From Streptococcus sp. oral taxon 431 (lineage in GTDB: Bacteria > Bacillota > Bacilli > Lactobacillales > Streptococcaceae): a DNA stretch of 64,000 nucleotides. A model generated the notes under the pieces. It was not told where the DNA came from, searched no databases, and saw only the letters and a list, made by a program, of their open reading frames with translations. Positions 55,253 through 63,951 of the stretch are shown in pieces. Within the stretch, counting starts at the first letter, position 1, and every line of letters starts with the position of its first letter. Both the position numbers and the translations under genes were made by a program. The stretch lies in NCBI RefSeq assembly GCF_001553685.1, contig NZ_CP014264.1, positions 194,001 to 258,000 of the forward strand. Reading direction: 5' to 3'.

Positions 55253-56623
55253 ATGAATAAAAAATCAACGGTGGACCTGATTCATGGTCCCATCCTTCCC
55301 GCGCTAATTAGTTTTGCATTACCGATTTTACTGTCCAATATCTTTCAGCAACTTTATAATACGGCTGATATTTTGATTGTTGGACGTTTTCTAGGGCCAG
55401 ACTCCTTGGCGGCTGTTGGGGCAACAACGGCTATCTTTGACTTAATTATCGGTTTTGCTCTCGGAGTTGGCAATGGAATGGGAGTGGTGATTGCCCGCTA
55501 TTATGGAGCCCGTAACTTTTCGAAGATTAAAGAAGCTGTCGCAGCCACTTGGATCTTAGGAGCCCTTTTAAGTGTGATTGTTATGGCGATAGGATTTGTC
55601 GGCCTCTATCCACTTCTCCAATATCTGGAAACTCCTACAGAGATTCTCCCCCAGTCTTATGAATACATCTCCATGATTGTCAGCTGTGTGGGAGTTAGCT
55701 TTGCTTATAATCTCTTTGCAGGATTACTACGCTCGATTGGTGACAGCCTTGCAGCACTTGCTTTTCTTATCTTTTCAGCCATTGTTAATGTCATTCTAGA
55801 TTTATATTTTATTACACAACTGCAGTTAGGTGTTCAATCTGCTGGTCTTGCAACCATTATCTCCCAGGGCTTGTCAGCTATCCTTTGTTATCTCTATATC
55901 CGAAAGAGTGTTCCAGAGCTCCTTCCTAGGTGGAAAGATTTCAGATGGAATAAGGCTCTCTATATTGATCTTTTGGAGCAGGGGCTAGCCATGGGCTTGA
56001 TGGGTTCAATCGTCTCTGTCGGAAGTGTTATTTTGCAATCCTCTGTCAATAGTTTTGGAGCAGTCATTATCAGCGCTCAGACGGCAGCACGCCGAATCAT
56101 GGCCTTTGCCTTATTGCCAATGACGGCTATTTCAGCCTCTATGACCACATTTATCTCTCAAAACTTTGGGGCAAAACGTCCAGAACGTATTGTTCACGGT
56201 CTTCGACTAGGGAGTTATATCAGTATGGCTTGGGCGAGCTTTGCCTGTATTTTCCTATTTTTTGCAAGTCCTTCTCTGGTTTCTTTCCTGGCAAGTTCGA
56301 CAGACGGCTACTTGATTGAAAATGGGACTTTATACCTACGCATCAGTTCTGTATTCTATCCATTTTTGAGTCTTTTATTGATCTATAGGAATAGCTTACA
56401 AGGGCTAGGTCAAAAGTTCCTACCTCTCGTATCTAGCTTTATCGAGTTATTTGGGAAAATCGTGTTTGTGGCTTGGATTATTCCTTGGACAGGCTATACA
56501 GGTGTGATTCTATGTGAGCCCCTTCTCTGGCTAGTTATGACTGCTCAACTTTACTTCTCACTTTCCAAACATCCATGGATCAAAGAAGGCAAGAAAATCT
56601 TGGCAGCCGGCGGGAAATCCTAG
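55253..56623 (+). CDS. MATE-family multidrug efflux transporter
   Basis: This 456-residue protein has 12 membrane segments in two similar halves. The N-terminal MATE signature is FALPILLSNIFQQLYNTADILIVGRFLG (residues 17-44), repeated in weaker form as GLMGSIVSVGSVILQSSVNSFGAVIISAQ after residue 245. It expels cationic drugs or metabolites using an ion gradient. It is not DinF-like, although it lies downstream of recA. No SD precedes the ATG; the -10 box lies immediately upstream. Confidence 0.88.
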   Translation: MNKKSTVDLIHGPILPALISFALPILLSNIFQQLYNTADILIVGRFLGPDSLAAVGATTAIFDLIIGFALGVGNGMGVVIARYYGARNFSKIKEAVAATWILGALLSVIVMAIGFVGLYPLLQYLETPTEILPQSYEYISMIVSCVGVSFAYNLFAGLLRSIGDSLAALAFLIFSAIVNVILDLYFITQLQLGVQSAGLATIISQGLSAILCYLYIRKSVPELLPRWKDFRWNKALYIDLLEQGLAMGLMGSIVSVGSVILQSSVNSFGAVIISAQTAARRIMAFALLPMTAISASMTTFISQNFGAKRPERIVHGLRLGSYISMAWASFACIFLFFASPSLVSFLASSTDGYLIENGTLYLRISSVFYPFLSLLLIYRNSLQGLGQKFLPLVSSFIELFGKIVFVAWIIPWTGYTGVILCEPLLWLVMTAQLYFSLSKHPWIKEGKKILAAGGKS

Positions 56624-56719
56624 CTTGCTTTACAAAAGAAAATCCATTTCCTCTAGTGAAAATCAGCTAGACTTGTGTTATAATAAGAAAGATTAAAATG
56701 TAAAAAAAGGAGATTCCTA

Positions 56720-57436
56720 ATGGGACGTAAATGGGCCAATATCGTAGCCAAGAAAACGGCTAAAGATGGAGCTAACTCTAAAGTATATGCAAAATTTGGT
56801 GTAGAAATCTATGTAGCAGCTAAAAAAGGTGAGCCAGATCCAGAACTAAACACTGCTTTGAAATTCGTTATCGACCGTGCTAAACAAGCACAAGTTCCAA
56901 AGCACGTTATTGATAAAGCAATCGATAAGGCAAAAGGAAATACAGACGAAACCTTTACAGAAGGACGTTACGAAGGATTCGGACCAAATGGTTCTATGTT
57001 GATCGTTGATACTTTGACTTCAAACGTTAACCGTACAGCTGCCAACGTGCGTGCTGCCTTTGGTAAAAACGGTGGAAACATGGGAGCTTCAGGTTCTGTA
57101 TCTTACCTCTTTGACAACAAGGGTGTTATCGTCTTTGCAGGTGAAGATGCTGACGCTATCTTTGAACTCTTGCTTGAAGCAGATGTCGATGTAGACGATG
57201 TAGAAGCAGAAGAAGGAACAATCACTGTTTACACTGCACCAACTGACCTTCACAAGGCTATTGTTGCTTTGCGTGAATCTGGTATTGAAGAATTCCAAGT
57301 AACTGAATTGGAAATGATTCCTCAATCAGAAGTTGAGTTGTCAGGTGAAGATTTGGAAACATTTGAAAAACTCTACGGAGTCCTTGAAGACGACGAAGAC
57401 GTACAAAAAATCTACACAAACGTAGATGGATTCTAA
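56720..57436 (+). CDS. YebC/PmpR-family protein
   Basis: This 238-residue protein has three-domain YebC features: [36 protein letters not shown] (the short form lacking the usual KHSKW start), the [22 protein letters not shown] core, and [21 protein letters not shown]. YebC proteins are transcription factors or, in recent work, ribosome-associated factors that relieve stalling at proline stretches. AAAAAAGGAG lies upstream. It is monocistronic, with its own terminator. Confidence 0.93.
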   Translation: MGRKWANIVAKKTAKDGANSKVYAKFGVEIYVAAKKGEPDPELNTALKFVIDRAKQAQVPKHVIDKAIDKAKGNTDETFTEGRYEGFGPNGSMLIVDTLTSNVNRTAANVRAAFGKNGGNMGASGSVSYLFDNKGVIVFAGEDADAIFELLLEADVDVDDVEAEEGTITVYTAPTDLHKAIVALRESGIEEFQVTELEMIPQSEVELSGEDLETFEKLYGVLEDDEDVQKIYTNVDGF

Positions 57437-57446
57437 GAATAAAAAT

Positions 57447-57483
57447 AACCCCTTTGAAAATTCAGTGTTTTCAAGGGGTTTGT
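57447..57483 (+). terminator. Terminator after the YebC-family gene
   Basis: AACCCCTTTGAAAA (57447-57460) pairs with TTTTCAAGGGGTT (57468-57480), one bulge, then a few T residues. The 57484-57658 gap that follows holds nothing I can recognise. Confidence 0.8.
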
Positions 57484-57658
57484 TTATCCTGTGATGATAA
57501 AAGGGGCAGGAAAGAGACAAAAATTTCTTTTGCTCAAAACGTTATTAGTAATCTATAATTGTCCATAATCCAATGGATTGTGGAAATATCCTGGTGCTGG
57601 GGTTTAGAAATCGAGACTTGGTCTACCGATTGCTATTCCCAGTACCTTTTTAGTTATG

Positions 57659-58348
57659 TTAAACTTTCACTCCAGAATCAGATTGTTCTTTGCGATCTAG
57701 TCCGATGGCGAATTTACGGATCAGAAGAAACTGGCCATTTTCTTGTTTTACGAACGTGAGCACAACTGTCTTAGGATCTGAACTGATGGAGAGATAGGTG
57801 ATTCTTTTTATTTCATAGTCTCCCATAATTGAATCTGTTTCTGAATCTGGGATTCCGTGTTTCCTGATAATATCTTTGTAGTTGCTACCTCCCTTCCCGC
57901 TATCAGAAGTGTCCCCTTCTATCAAGGCATCGAACTGTTCCTGACTCCAAGTGAAGAATTCGGTATCCTCTTCGTCATCTTCCTCAGCTGTACTACTATC
58001 AGGAAGTTCATCATACTCCCCAGCATTAGTTGAAAAAGTGATGTTTCTATAGGGGTGACTAAAGGTTCTGGCAAGGTCAGTAAAGATATTAGTAGATAGA
58101 ACTTGAATTATCAAAACAATGACAATGGAAATAACACCTAAGGTTGTTCCAATAATAGCCAATGTTTTACGGTTTCTGAGATTGAGGACAATGCCAAAAA
58201 TTCCTAAAATCAAAGAGGCAATGGCAAGGAAAAATGATAGGATGTTTACAATAGGTATCCAAGAACCAAGAAGGGCCAGGGTTCCAAAGATGATGGCAAG
58301 GATTCCTAAGATTTTCTGTTCTTTTTGCTTCATTTGTGAATGACTCAT
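57659..58348 (-). CDS. Membrane protein with N-terminal DUF4190-like domain
   Basis: This 229-residue protein has two to three N-terminal membrane segments (about residues 15-85, GILAIIFGTLALLG ... GTTLGVISIVIVLIIQVLS) of DUF4190 type. A very acidic linker follows (SSTAEEDDEEDTEFFTW, near 130-147), then a C-terminal soluble domain (residues 150-229, KHGIPDSETDSIMGDYEIKRITYLS) that looks like a small lipocalin- or BLIP-like beta fold. The function is unknown. Several in-frame ATGs exist; 58348 is chosen with only a weak SD, so the start is uncertain. Confidence 0.65.
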   Translation of the reverse strand: MSHSQMKQKEQKILGILAIIFGTLALLGSWIPIVNILSFFLAIASLILGIFGIVLNLRNRKTLAIIGTTLGVISIVIVLIIQVLSTNIFTDLARTFSHPYRNITFSTNAGEYDELPDSSTAEEDDEEDTEFFTWSQEQFDALIEGDTSDSGKGGSNYKDIIRKHGIPDSETDSIMGDYEIKRITYLSISSDPKTVVLTFVKQENGQFLLIRKFAIGLDRKEQSDSGVKV

Positions 58349-58430
58349 TTCTAGTAAACTGGATTTGTGTTCGTGTGAGATAGTGTTTATTATAGATAAA
58401 ATAAGAGCTGATGTCAATTTATACCGAGAT

Positions 58431-58516
58431 AGTTCTCATAGAAACTTTTTTCTTGACATCTTTTCTGAAAATGATAAAATAGTTCTCATGAGAACTTAAT
58501 TGTTCTCAAGAGAACT
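58431..58516 (+). promoter_or_regulatory. MarR-exporter promoter with three related operators
   Basis: The promoter is TTGACA (58453-58458), 16 nt, TAAAAT (58475-58480). Three palindromes share the half-site AGTTCTC: AGTTCTCATAGAAACT (58431-58446, imperfect, upstream of -35), AGTTCTCATGAGAACT (58481-58496, perfect, over the start point), and GTTCTCAAGAGAAC (58502-58515, perfect, downstream). The arrangement suits repression by the MarR protein encoded next. Confidence 0.85.
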
Positions 58517-58540
58517 ATTTTTATTTAGAAGGGAGATAGC

Positions 58541-59002
58541 ATGGATAAACCGATGTTGGTCTTTAAACGTTTTGGTCGCCAGTTACATCTGATGGTGCAA
58601 AAGGAAGCAAAGCGTTGTGGTATTGAATTTATGGGTGGTCCGCAAGGGCAGGTCATTCGTTTTTTAGATCGTCGTGAGCATGAACAAGAATTAACACTCA
58701 TCAAGGATATTGAACAAGAATTCAATATTACCAAGTCAGTTGCTAGTAATTTGGTCAAGCGTATGGTGCAAAATGGTTTGGTAGAGCTGGAGGTGAGTCC
58801 AAGTGATAAACGGGCGAAATTTGTTCACTTGACGGAAAAATCACGCTCTCAGATGAAACAAATCAAATCATTCTTTGATCGAATGAACCGTAGTTTGCTT
58901 GATGGCATTTCCGAAGAGAATCTCGCTATTTTTGAAGAAGTCATGGGCCAACTACAAGCAAATGTAGAAAAAATAGGAGGTAAGAATGAAGAAACTCGCT
59001 AA
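58541..59002 (+). CDS. MarR-family transcriptional regulator
   Basis: This 153-residue winged-helix protein has ELTLIKDIEQEFNITKSVASNLVKRMVQNGLVELEVSPSDKRAKFVHLTEKS, with helices either side for dimerisation. It very probably represses its own operon through the three AGTTCTC palindromes upstream and is released by a drug or metabolite. Its last 17 bases overlap the first exporter gene. MarR plus a heterodimeric ABC exporter resembles SatR-SatAB of S. suis by layout. Confidence 0.9.
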   Translation: MDKPMLVFKRFGRQLHLMVQKEAKRCGIEFMGGPQGQVIRFLDRREHEQELTLIKDIEQEFNITKSVASNLVKRMVQNGLVELEVSPSDKRAKFVHLTEKSRSQMKQIKSFFDRMNRSLLDGISEENLAIFEEVMGQLQANVEKIGGKNEETR

Positions 59003-60755
59003 GCGTATCACAGGAAAAGAGTGGGGCATGATTCTAATAACTGTTCTCTTTACCTGTTGCTCGGTCTATCTAGAGTTAGAAGTACCGACTTACGTTTCAA
59101 AAATAACAGAATTACTCGGAACGCCAGGTACGGAGTTGGGAGACCTTTGGTCGCCAGCAACTAAGATGATGGGTTTGTCATTCTTAGCCTTCCTATCATC
59201 TGTAACAGTTGGATTTTTTGCCGCTCGAGTTGCAGCATCCTATACGGCTCATCTACGAAGCGATATTTTTAATCGTGTTTTGGATTACTCCCAGACAGAA
59301 ATTAAACGTTTTTCAATTCCCAGTCTATTGACTCGGACAACTAATGATATCACGCAGATTCAGATGCTCTTTACCATGGGACTTCAGGTAGTCACTCGCG
59401 GACCAATCATGGCGCTTTGGGCTATTGGGAAAATCCTTGGCAAGTCAGAATACTGGATCTGGGCAGTAGTGGTGGCCGTTATCGTCAATGTTCTGATGAC
59501 AACTGTTCTCATGACTCTGGCCTTTCCTAAACAATCTGTCATCCAAAAATTGACAGATAAACTCAATAGTATCACCCGTGAAAGTTTGACTGGGATTCGG
59601 GTTGTTCGTGCTTACAATGCTGAGGAATACCAAGATAAGAAATTCGAAGAATCCAATGATGAAGTCACACGAATCAATCTCTTTGTCAGTCGCTTAATGG
59701 CTATTATGAATCCTATTATGATGGCGATTTCTAGCGGCTTGGTCCTTGCCATTTACTGGATTGGTGCTTATCTTATCAACGACGCTAGCTTGACAGAGCG
59801 TCTACCACTCTTTAGCGATATGGTGGTCTTCATGTCCTATGCTATGCAAGTGGTAATGGGCTTCTTACTCATGGGTGCTCTCTTTATCGTTCTTCCTCGT
59901 ACCTTGGTTTCTGCAGGTCGTATCAATCAAGTCTTGGACCTTCATTCCACTATTGAAAATCCTAGTCACCCACAGACAGCAAACTCTTCTGTAATTGGTC
60001 AAGTAGAATACCGCGACGTAACCTTCCGCTACTCTAACAACTCAGAAGCAGTTGTGGAGCATGTCAGCTTCAAGGCAGAAGCAGGGCAAACCATTGCTTT
60101 TATTGGTTCAACTGGTTCTGGTAAATCGACACTTGTTAACCTCTTGCCACGTTTTTACGATGTTTCAGATGGAGAAATCCTAGTAGACGGCGTCAATGTT
60201 CAGAATTATGACTTAGAAGATTTGCGTAATAAAGTTGGCTATATCCCTCAAAAAGCTGTGCTCTTTTCTGGAGATGTTAAGGGCAATCTCGACTTTGGTA
60301 AGAGTCAAGAAACGCCACTAAGTGAGACGGCCATGTGGCAAGCTCTGGAATTGGCTCAATCTAAAAATTTTATAGAAGATAAGGAAGCAGGTATAGCTTC
60401 AGAAGTAGCTCAAGGCGGGACTAATTTCTCAGGTGGACAGAGACAACGTCTGGCCATTGCACGCGCCTTGGCTCGTAAACCAGAGATTCTCATTTTTGAT
60501 GATTCATTCTCAGCCTTGGACTACAAGACAGACCGTATCTTGCGTCAAGTATTAGCTGAAAAAACACAATCCATGACCAAGTTAATCGTTGCCCAACGCA
60601 TTTCAACCATTATGGATGCAGACCTGATCTTAGTCTTGGATCAAGGTAAAGTCGTGGGACAAGGCACCCACAAGGAACTTCTTGCAAACAATGAAGTTTA
60701 CCAAGAAATTGCCTATTCACAACTATCGAAGGAGGAATTGGAACATGGAAAATAA
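58986..60755 (+). CDS. ABC multidrug exporter half-transporter, first subunit
   Basis: This 589-residue protein has an N-terminal six-helix membrane domain (residues 15-310) and a nucleotide-binding domain with Walker A GSTGSGKST (near 375), signature FSGGQRQR (near 480) and Walker B LIFDDSFSALD. The catalytic Glu after Walker B is replaced by Asp. This is the degenerate partner expected in heterodimeric exporters of the PatAB/LmrCD type. AGGAGG precedes the ATG, which lies inside the marR end. Confidence 0.92.
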   Translation: MKKLAKRITGKEWGMILITVLFTCCSVYLELEVPTYVSKITELLGTPGTELGDLWSPATKMMGLSFLAFLSSVTVGFFAARVAASYTAHLRSDIFNRVLDYSQTEIKRFSIPSLLTRTTNDITQIQMLFTMGLQVVTRGPIMALWAIGKILGKSEYWIWAVVVAVIVNVLMTTVLMTLAFPKQSVIQKLTDKLNSITRESLTGIRVVRAYNAEEYQDKKFEESNDEVTRINLFVSRLMAIMNPIMMAISSGLVLAIYWIGAYLINDASLTERLPLFSDMVVFMSYAMQVVMGFLLMGALFIVLPRTLVSAGRINQVLDLHSTIENPSHPQTANSSVIGQVEYRDVTFRYSNNSEAVVEHVSFKAEAGQTIAFIGSTGSGKSTLVNLLPRFYDVSDGEILVDGVNVQNYDLEDLRNKVGYIPQKAVLFSGDVKGNLDFGKSQETPLSETAMWQALELAQSKNFIEDKEAGIASEVAQGGTNFSGGQRQRLAIARALARKPEILIFDDSFSALDYKTDRILRQVLAEKTQSMTKLIVAQRISTIMDADLILVLDQGKVVGQGTHKELLANNEVYQEIAYSQLSKEELEHGK

Positions 60756-62505
60756 GAAAATGTCCTTATGGAAACAGTGTAGACCTTTTCTAGCAGGTCT
60801 CCAACTTCCTCTACTAGTCGCAGTTGTGGCGGCTATCTGTTCAAGTATTATCACGGTTTATGGACCGACTAAGATCAAAGAAATTACCAATTTGATTTCA
60901 GATGGGTTAATGACAGAGATTGACCTAGAGGCTGTCTCAAGTATTGCTAGCTTTTTGGTTATCCTCTATGTGCTTGGGATTATCCTGAACTATACGCAAG
61001 CTTACATTTTTTCAACTAGTATCCAACATTTCTCAAAACGTTTGCGGACAGCTATTGCTGAGAAAATCAATCGCTTGCCACTTGCTTATTTTGACCGTCA
61101 TTCTCAAGGGGACACCCTTTCTCGTGTGACTAATGACGTTGATACAGCAGCTCAGTCTCTTAACCAAAGCCTTGGGACAGTTCTTTCAGCTGGCTTTTTA
61201 CTGATTGCTGTTTTGATTACTATGTTTGGTATGAACTGGATTTTGGCACTGGTAACCGTTGTTTCAACCCTTGTTGGATTTGCGGCGGTTTCCGTAATTA
61301 TGGCCAAGTCGCAGGGCTACTTTAAAGCTCAACAAAATAGCCTAGCAGCTGTAAATGGCTATGTGGAAGAAATGTACTCTGGCCACAATGTGGTGACCAG
61401 CTATAATGCTGTTGAACCAACAAAAGATACATTTGCAGGTTTGAATCAGAATCTACATGATAGCATCTGGAAATCTCAGTTTATCTCTGGAATTATGATG
61501 CCTGCCATGGTCTTTGTAGGCAACTTTAGTTATGTTCTAGTCATTATCGTCGGTGCTGCCTTGGCTCTTGAAGGGTATATCAGTATCGGGATTATTGTAG
61601 CCTTCATGGTTTATGTTCGAACCTTCTCGCAACCCTTATCACAGATTGCACAAGGGATTACCAGCTTACAACAGGCTAGTGCAGCTATGACCCGTGTCTT
61701 TGAGTTTCTAGGAGAAGCTGAGATGGAAGACGAGTCTCATAAGGAAAGACAATTAACCGACATGAAGGGTCAAGTGGTCTTTGACAGAGTTGCCTTTGGC
61801 TATACTCCTGAAAAAACGATCATTCACGACTTTTCAGCGACAGCTCATGCAGGGCAAAAGGTTGCTATTGTTGGGCCGACTGGAGCTGGGAAAACTACCA
61901 TAGTCAATCTCTTGATGAAATTTTATGAGATTGATAAGGGAAGCATTCGCATCGATGGTGTGGATACCAAGAATATGAAACGCTCGGAAGTGCATGATGC
62001 CTTTTCAATGGTCTTGCAGGATACCTGGCTCTTTGAAGGAACTATTCGAGACAATCTCATTTATAATCAAACTGGGATTAGTGAAGAGCGCGTGATTGAA
62101 GCAGCCAAAGCAGTAGGAATCCACCACTTTATCACAACCTTACCAGATGGCTACGATACTGTTTTGGATGATACAGTGACCTTGTCAGTCGGGCAGAAAC
62201 AGCTCTTGACCATCGCTCGTGCCCTTCTCAAAGATTCTCCACTCTTGATTCTGGACGAAGCGACCTCTTCAGTCGATACACGTACAGAGGAGTTGATTCA
62301 GAAAGCCATGGACCGTTTGATGGAGGGACGCACATCCTTTGTTATTGCCCACCGCTTGTCAACGATCCGCAATGCTGACTTGATTCTGGTCATGAAGGAC
62401 GGAAACATCATCGAGCAAGGCAATCATGAAGAGCTTATGGCTCAAGGTGGTTTCTATGCTGACCTCTACAATAGTCAATTTACAGAAGATGAAGTAGAAG
62501 AATAA
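60745..62505 (+). CDS. ABC multidrug exporter half-transporter, second subunit
   Basis: This 586-residue protein has a six-helix membrane domain and a nucleotide-binding domain with Walker A GPTGAGKTT (near 383), signature LSVGQKQLL (non-canonical, V for G) and Walker B LLILDEATSSVD with the catalytic Glu present. With subunit one this gives one intact and one degenerate ATP site. The ATG at 60745 overlaps the previous stop by 11 bases and has AAGGAGG upstream, so it is preferred over an ATG at 60682. Confidence 0.92.
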   Translation: MENKKMSLWKQCRPFLAGLQLPLLVAVVAAICSSIITVYGPTKIKEITNLISDGLMTEIDLEAVSSIASFLVILYVLGIILNYTQAYIFSTSIQHFSKRLRTAIAEKINRLPLAYFDRHSQGDTLSRVTNDVDTAAQSLNQSLGTVLSAGFLLIAVLITMFGMNWILALVTVVSTLVGFAAVSVIMAKSQGYFKAQQNSLAAVNGYVEEMYSGHNVVTSYNAVEPTKDTFAGLNQNLHDSIWKSQFISGIMMPAMVFVGNFSYVLVIIVGAALALEGYISIGIIVAFMVYVRTFSQPLSQIAQGITSLQQASAAMTRVFEFLGEAEMEDESHKERQLTDMKGQVVFDRVAFGYTPEKTIIHDFSATAHAGQKVAIVGPTGAGKTTIVNLLMKFYEIDKGSIRIDGVDTKNMKRSEVHDAFSMVLQDTWLFEGTIRDNLIYNQTGISEERVIEAAKAVGIHHFITTLPDGYDTVLDDTVTLSVGQKQLLTIARALLKDSPLLILDEATSSVDTRTEELIQKAMDRLMEGRTSFVIAHRLSTIRNADLILVMKDGNIIEQGNHEELMAQGGFYADLYNSQFTEDEVEE

Positions 62506-62509
62506 AACC

Positions 62510-62536
62510 AAAGAAGGCTTGACGGCCTTCTTTTTC
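62510..62536 (+). terminator. Terminator of the MarR-exporter operon
   Basis: AAAGAAGGC (62510-62518) pairs with GCCTTCTTT (62525-62533), followed by T residues. Confidence 0.85.
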
Positions 62537-62569
62537 TTCTTTATACTGGTATAATAGAAAGAGGAAAGT

Positions 62570-62876
62570 ATGAGTCATAAATTATACAATATGAAATTTT
62601 CAACTGTCTATCCAGCCTTGATTGCAAAGGTTGAGAGAAAGGGTGGAAGGGCAGAGTCCGTTCACCAAGTGACCAGTTGGCTGACAGGTTATGAAGTGAG
62701 TGCCATCCTTGCTTGTCTGAATAGGGACCTTACCTACGGAGATTTTTTTCGACAGGCACCGTCTTATGTACCTAAACGGATTGCGATTACAGGAAATCCG
62801 CCGTCTGGACAAATTAGTGGACTGGCTTGCCAAGGGGAAAACAGTCCAGCAGGTCCTAGAAAAGTATGAGAAATAG
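62570..62876 (+). pseudogene. DUF2200-family gene broken by an internal deletion and frameshift
   Basis: The first frame (from 62570) encodes a good DUF2200 start: LYNMKFSTVYPALIAKVERKG, VTSWLTGYE, FFRQAPSYVPKRIAITG. After ITG (about 62794) it turns into unrelated residues and stops at 62867-62869. The +1 frame from 62793 instead reads EIRRLDKLVDWLAKGKTVQ and ends KYEK at the TAG 62874-62876, the usual DUF2200 tail. The segment normally between them (about 12-14 residues, in my recollection V-CGVRVE-IEDPLMQ) is missing. It is therefore a deletion that also shifts the frame. Confidence 0.8.
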
Positions 62877-62878
62877 AT

Positions 62879-63382
62879 ATGAAAAACTATCAAGAGTGGT
62901 ACGATAAAAGGAAATCAAGTCTCCTTCGTCATCCACAGCTATTACAATTGATGCGAGTTTTTAATCGCATGATGACAGTCCTAATGCCAGTAGCCTACAT
63001 GGCCTTGTTGGGAACAAACTTTATAAGTAAGGGCATGGGACAAGCCTTATATACTTATATCTTGGTGCCAGCTTTTGGCTTTGTCCTATTGACGCTAGTT
63101 CGTAAGTGGATCAATCAACCGCGTCCTTATGAAACTTGGGGAATTGTCCCACTATTAGACAAGGACAGCTCTGGGAATTCAATGCCTAGTCGCCACGTCT
63201 TTTCAGCAACCATTATTTCCATGGCTTGCCTGCATGCAAATCTGCCTGTGGGGTTGGTTTTGTTGGTCTTATCAGCTCTTCTCGGCTTTGTGCGGGTTTT
63301 AGGTGGTGTTCATTATCCCAAGGATGTTTTAGTTGGCTACGCCTGTGGCCTCCTCTGGGGAATTCTTTTCTTTATTTTCTAA
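62879..63382 (+). CDS. PAP2-family phosphatase
   Basis: This 167-residue membrane protein carries the acid-phosphatase superfamily motifs in order: KWINQPRP (residues 80-87), PSRH (near 102) and RVLGGVHYPKD (near 141). It has about four to five membrane helices. Such enzymes dephosphorylate undecaprenyl pyrophosphate, phosphatidic acid or similar lipids outside the membrane. No clear SD is present; the gene starts two bases after the pseudogene stop and may have been coupled to it. Confidence 0.88.
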   Translation: MKNYQEWYDKRKSSLLRHPQLLQLMRVFNRMMTVLMPVAYMALLGTNFISKGMGQALYTYILVPAFGFVLLTLVRKWINQPRPYETWGIVPLLDKDSSGNSMPSRHVFSATIISMACLHANLPVGLVLLVLSALLGFVRVLGGVHYPKDVLVGYACGLLWGILFFIF

Positions 63383-63388
63383 AAAGCA

Positions 63389-63447
63389 AAGCAAGTGGGC
63401 TAGGCCTCGTAACCACTTACGGGTCAAAAGTGACCACTTGCTTTTTT
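63389..63447 (+). terminator. Terminator after the PAP2 gene
   Basis: The outer stem AAGCAAGTGG (63389-63398) pairs with CCACTTGCTT (63434-63443), then T residues. The 35-nt loop contains a second hairpin, GGTCA-AAAG-TGACC, overlapping the right arm, so two folds compete. Confidence 0.7.
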
Positions 63448-63451
63448 GCCC

Positions 63452-63480
63452 TTGTAAAGTCTTCTGGCCTTTGGTATAGT
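63452..63480 (+). promoter_or_regulatory. LytTR gene promoter
   Basis: TTGTAA (63452-63457), 17 nt, TATAGT (63475-63480), 20 nt before the ATG. Confidence 0.7.
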
Positions 63481-63500
63481 AGATGCAGAAAGGAGATAGG

Positions 63501-63947
63501 ATGAAGTTACGAATCGAGATTGATAGTGAATTAACTGAGACAGAGATTGTCATCAAGGCTGCAGCCCTGACAGATGAAATAGCTGACTTGCAACGACTCT
63601 TGCAAGAAACCAAGGCTCCTAGGTTGATTTTTTACAAGGGGACGGGTGAGTACTACTTAGACTTGTCAGAAATTCTCTTTTTTGAGACGGAAGGTAGCAA
63701 GATTTACGCTCATACCCAGAAAGAAGCCTATGAGGTTCGACTCAAGCTTTATGAGTTGGAGTCCATTCTCCCCCGCTATTTCAGTCGGGTATCCAAGTCG
63801 ACCATTGCTAATATTCGGCAAGTTTACTCGGTTGACAAGTCCTTTTCAGGGACAGGCACTATTTCCTTTTATCAGACCCACAAGGAGGTGCACGTGTCAC
63901 GGCACTACCAATCCCTCCTAAAAGAAAATCTAAGAAACATGAGGTAA
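63501..63947 (+). CDS. LytTR-domain DNA-binding regulator
   Basis: This 148-residue protein has a short N-terminal region (residues 1-45) without a receiver domain and a LytTR domain: GEYYLDLSEILFFETEGSKIYAHTQKEAYEVRLKLYELESIL, FSRVSKSTIANIRQV. It belongs to the stand-alone LytTR regulators of streptococci that are usually paired with a membrane protein that holds them inactive. The next gene begins five bases later with a hydrophobic N-terminus, fitting that layout. The ATG at 63501 has AAGGAG upstream. Confidence 0.87.
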   Translation: MKLRIEIDSELTETEIVIKAAALTDEIADLQRLLQETKAPRLIFYKGTGEYYLDLSEILFFETEGSKIYAHTQKEAYEVRLKLYELESILPRYFSRVSKSTIANIRQVYSVDKSFSGTGTISFYQTHKEVHVSRHYQSLLKENLRNMR

Positions 63948-63951
63948 GAAC

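Noticed and set aside
55253-56623. DinF identity for the MATE protein, by its position after recA
   Set aside because: It is 1.5 kb from recA with terminators and other genes between, and its N-terminus is of the general MATE type.
62570-62869. Intact 99-residue DUF2200 protein
   Set aside because: The last 24 residues are out of frame relative to the family; the correct C-terminus is readable in the next frame.
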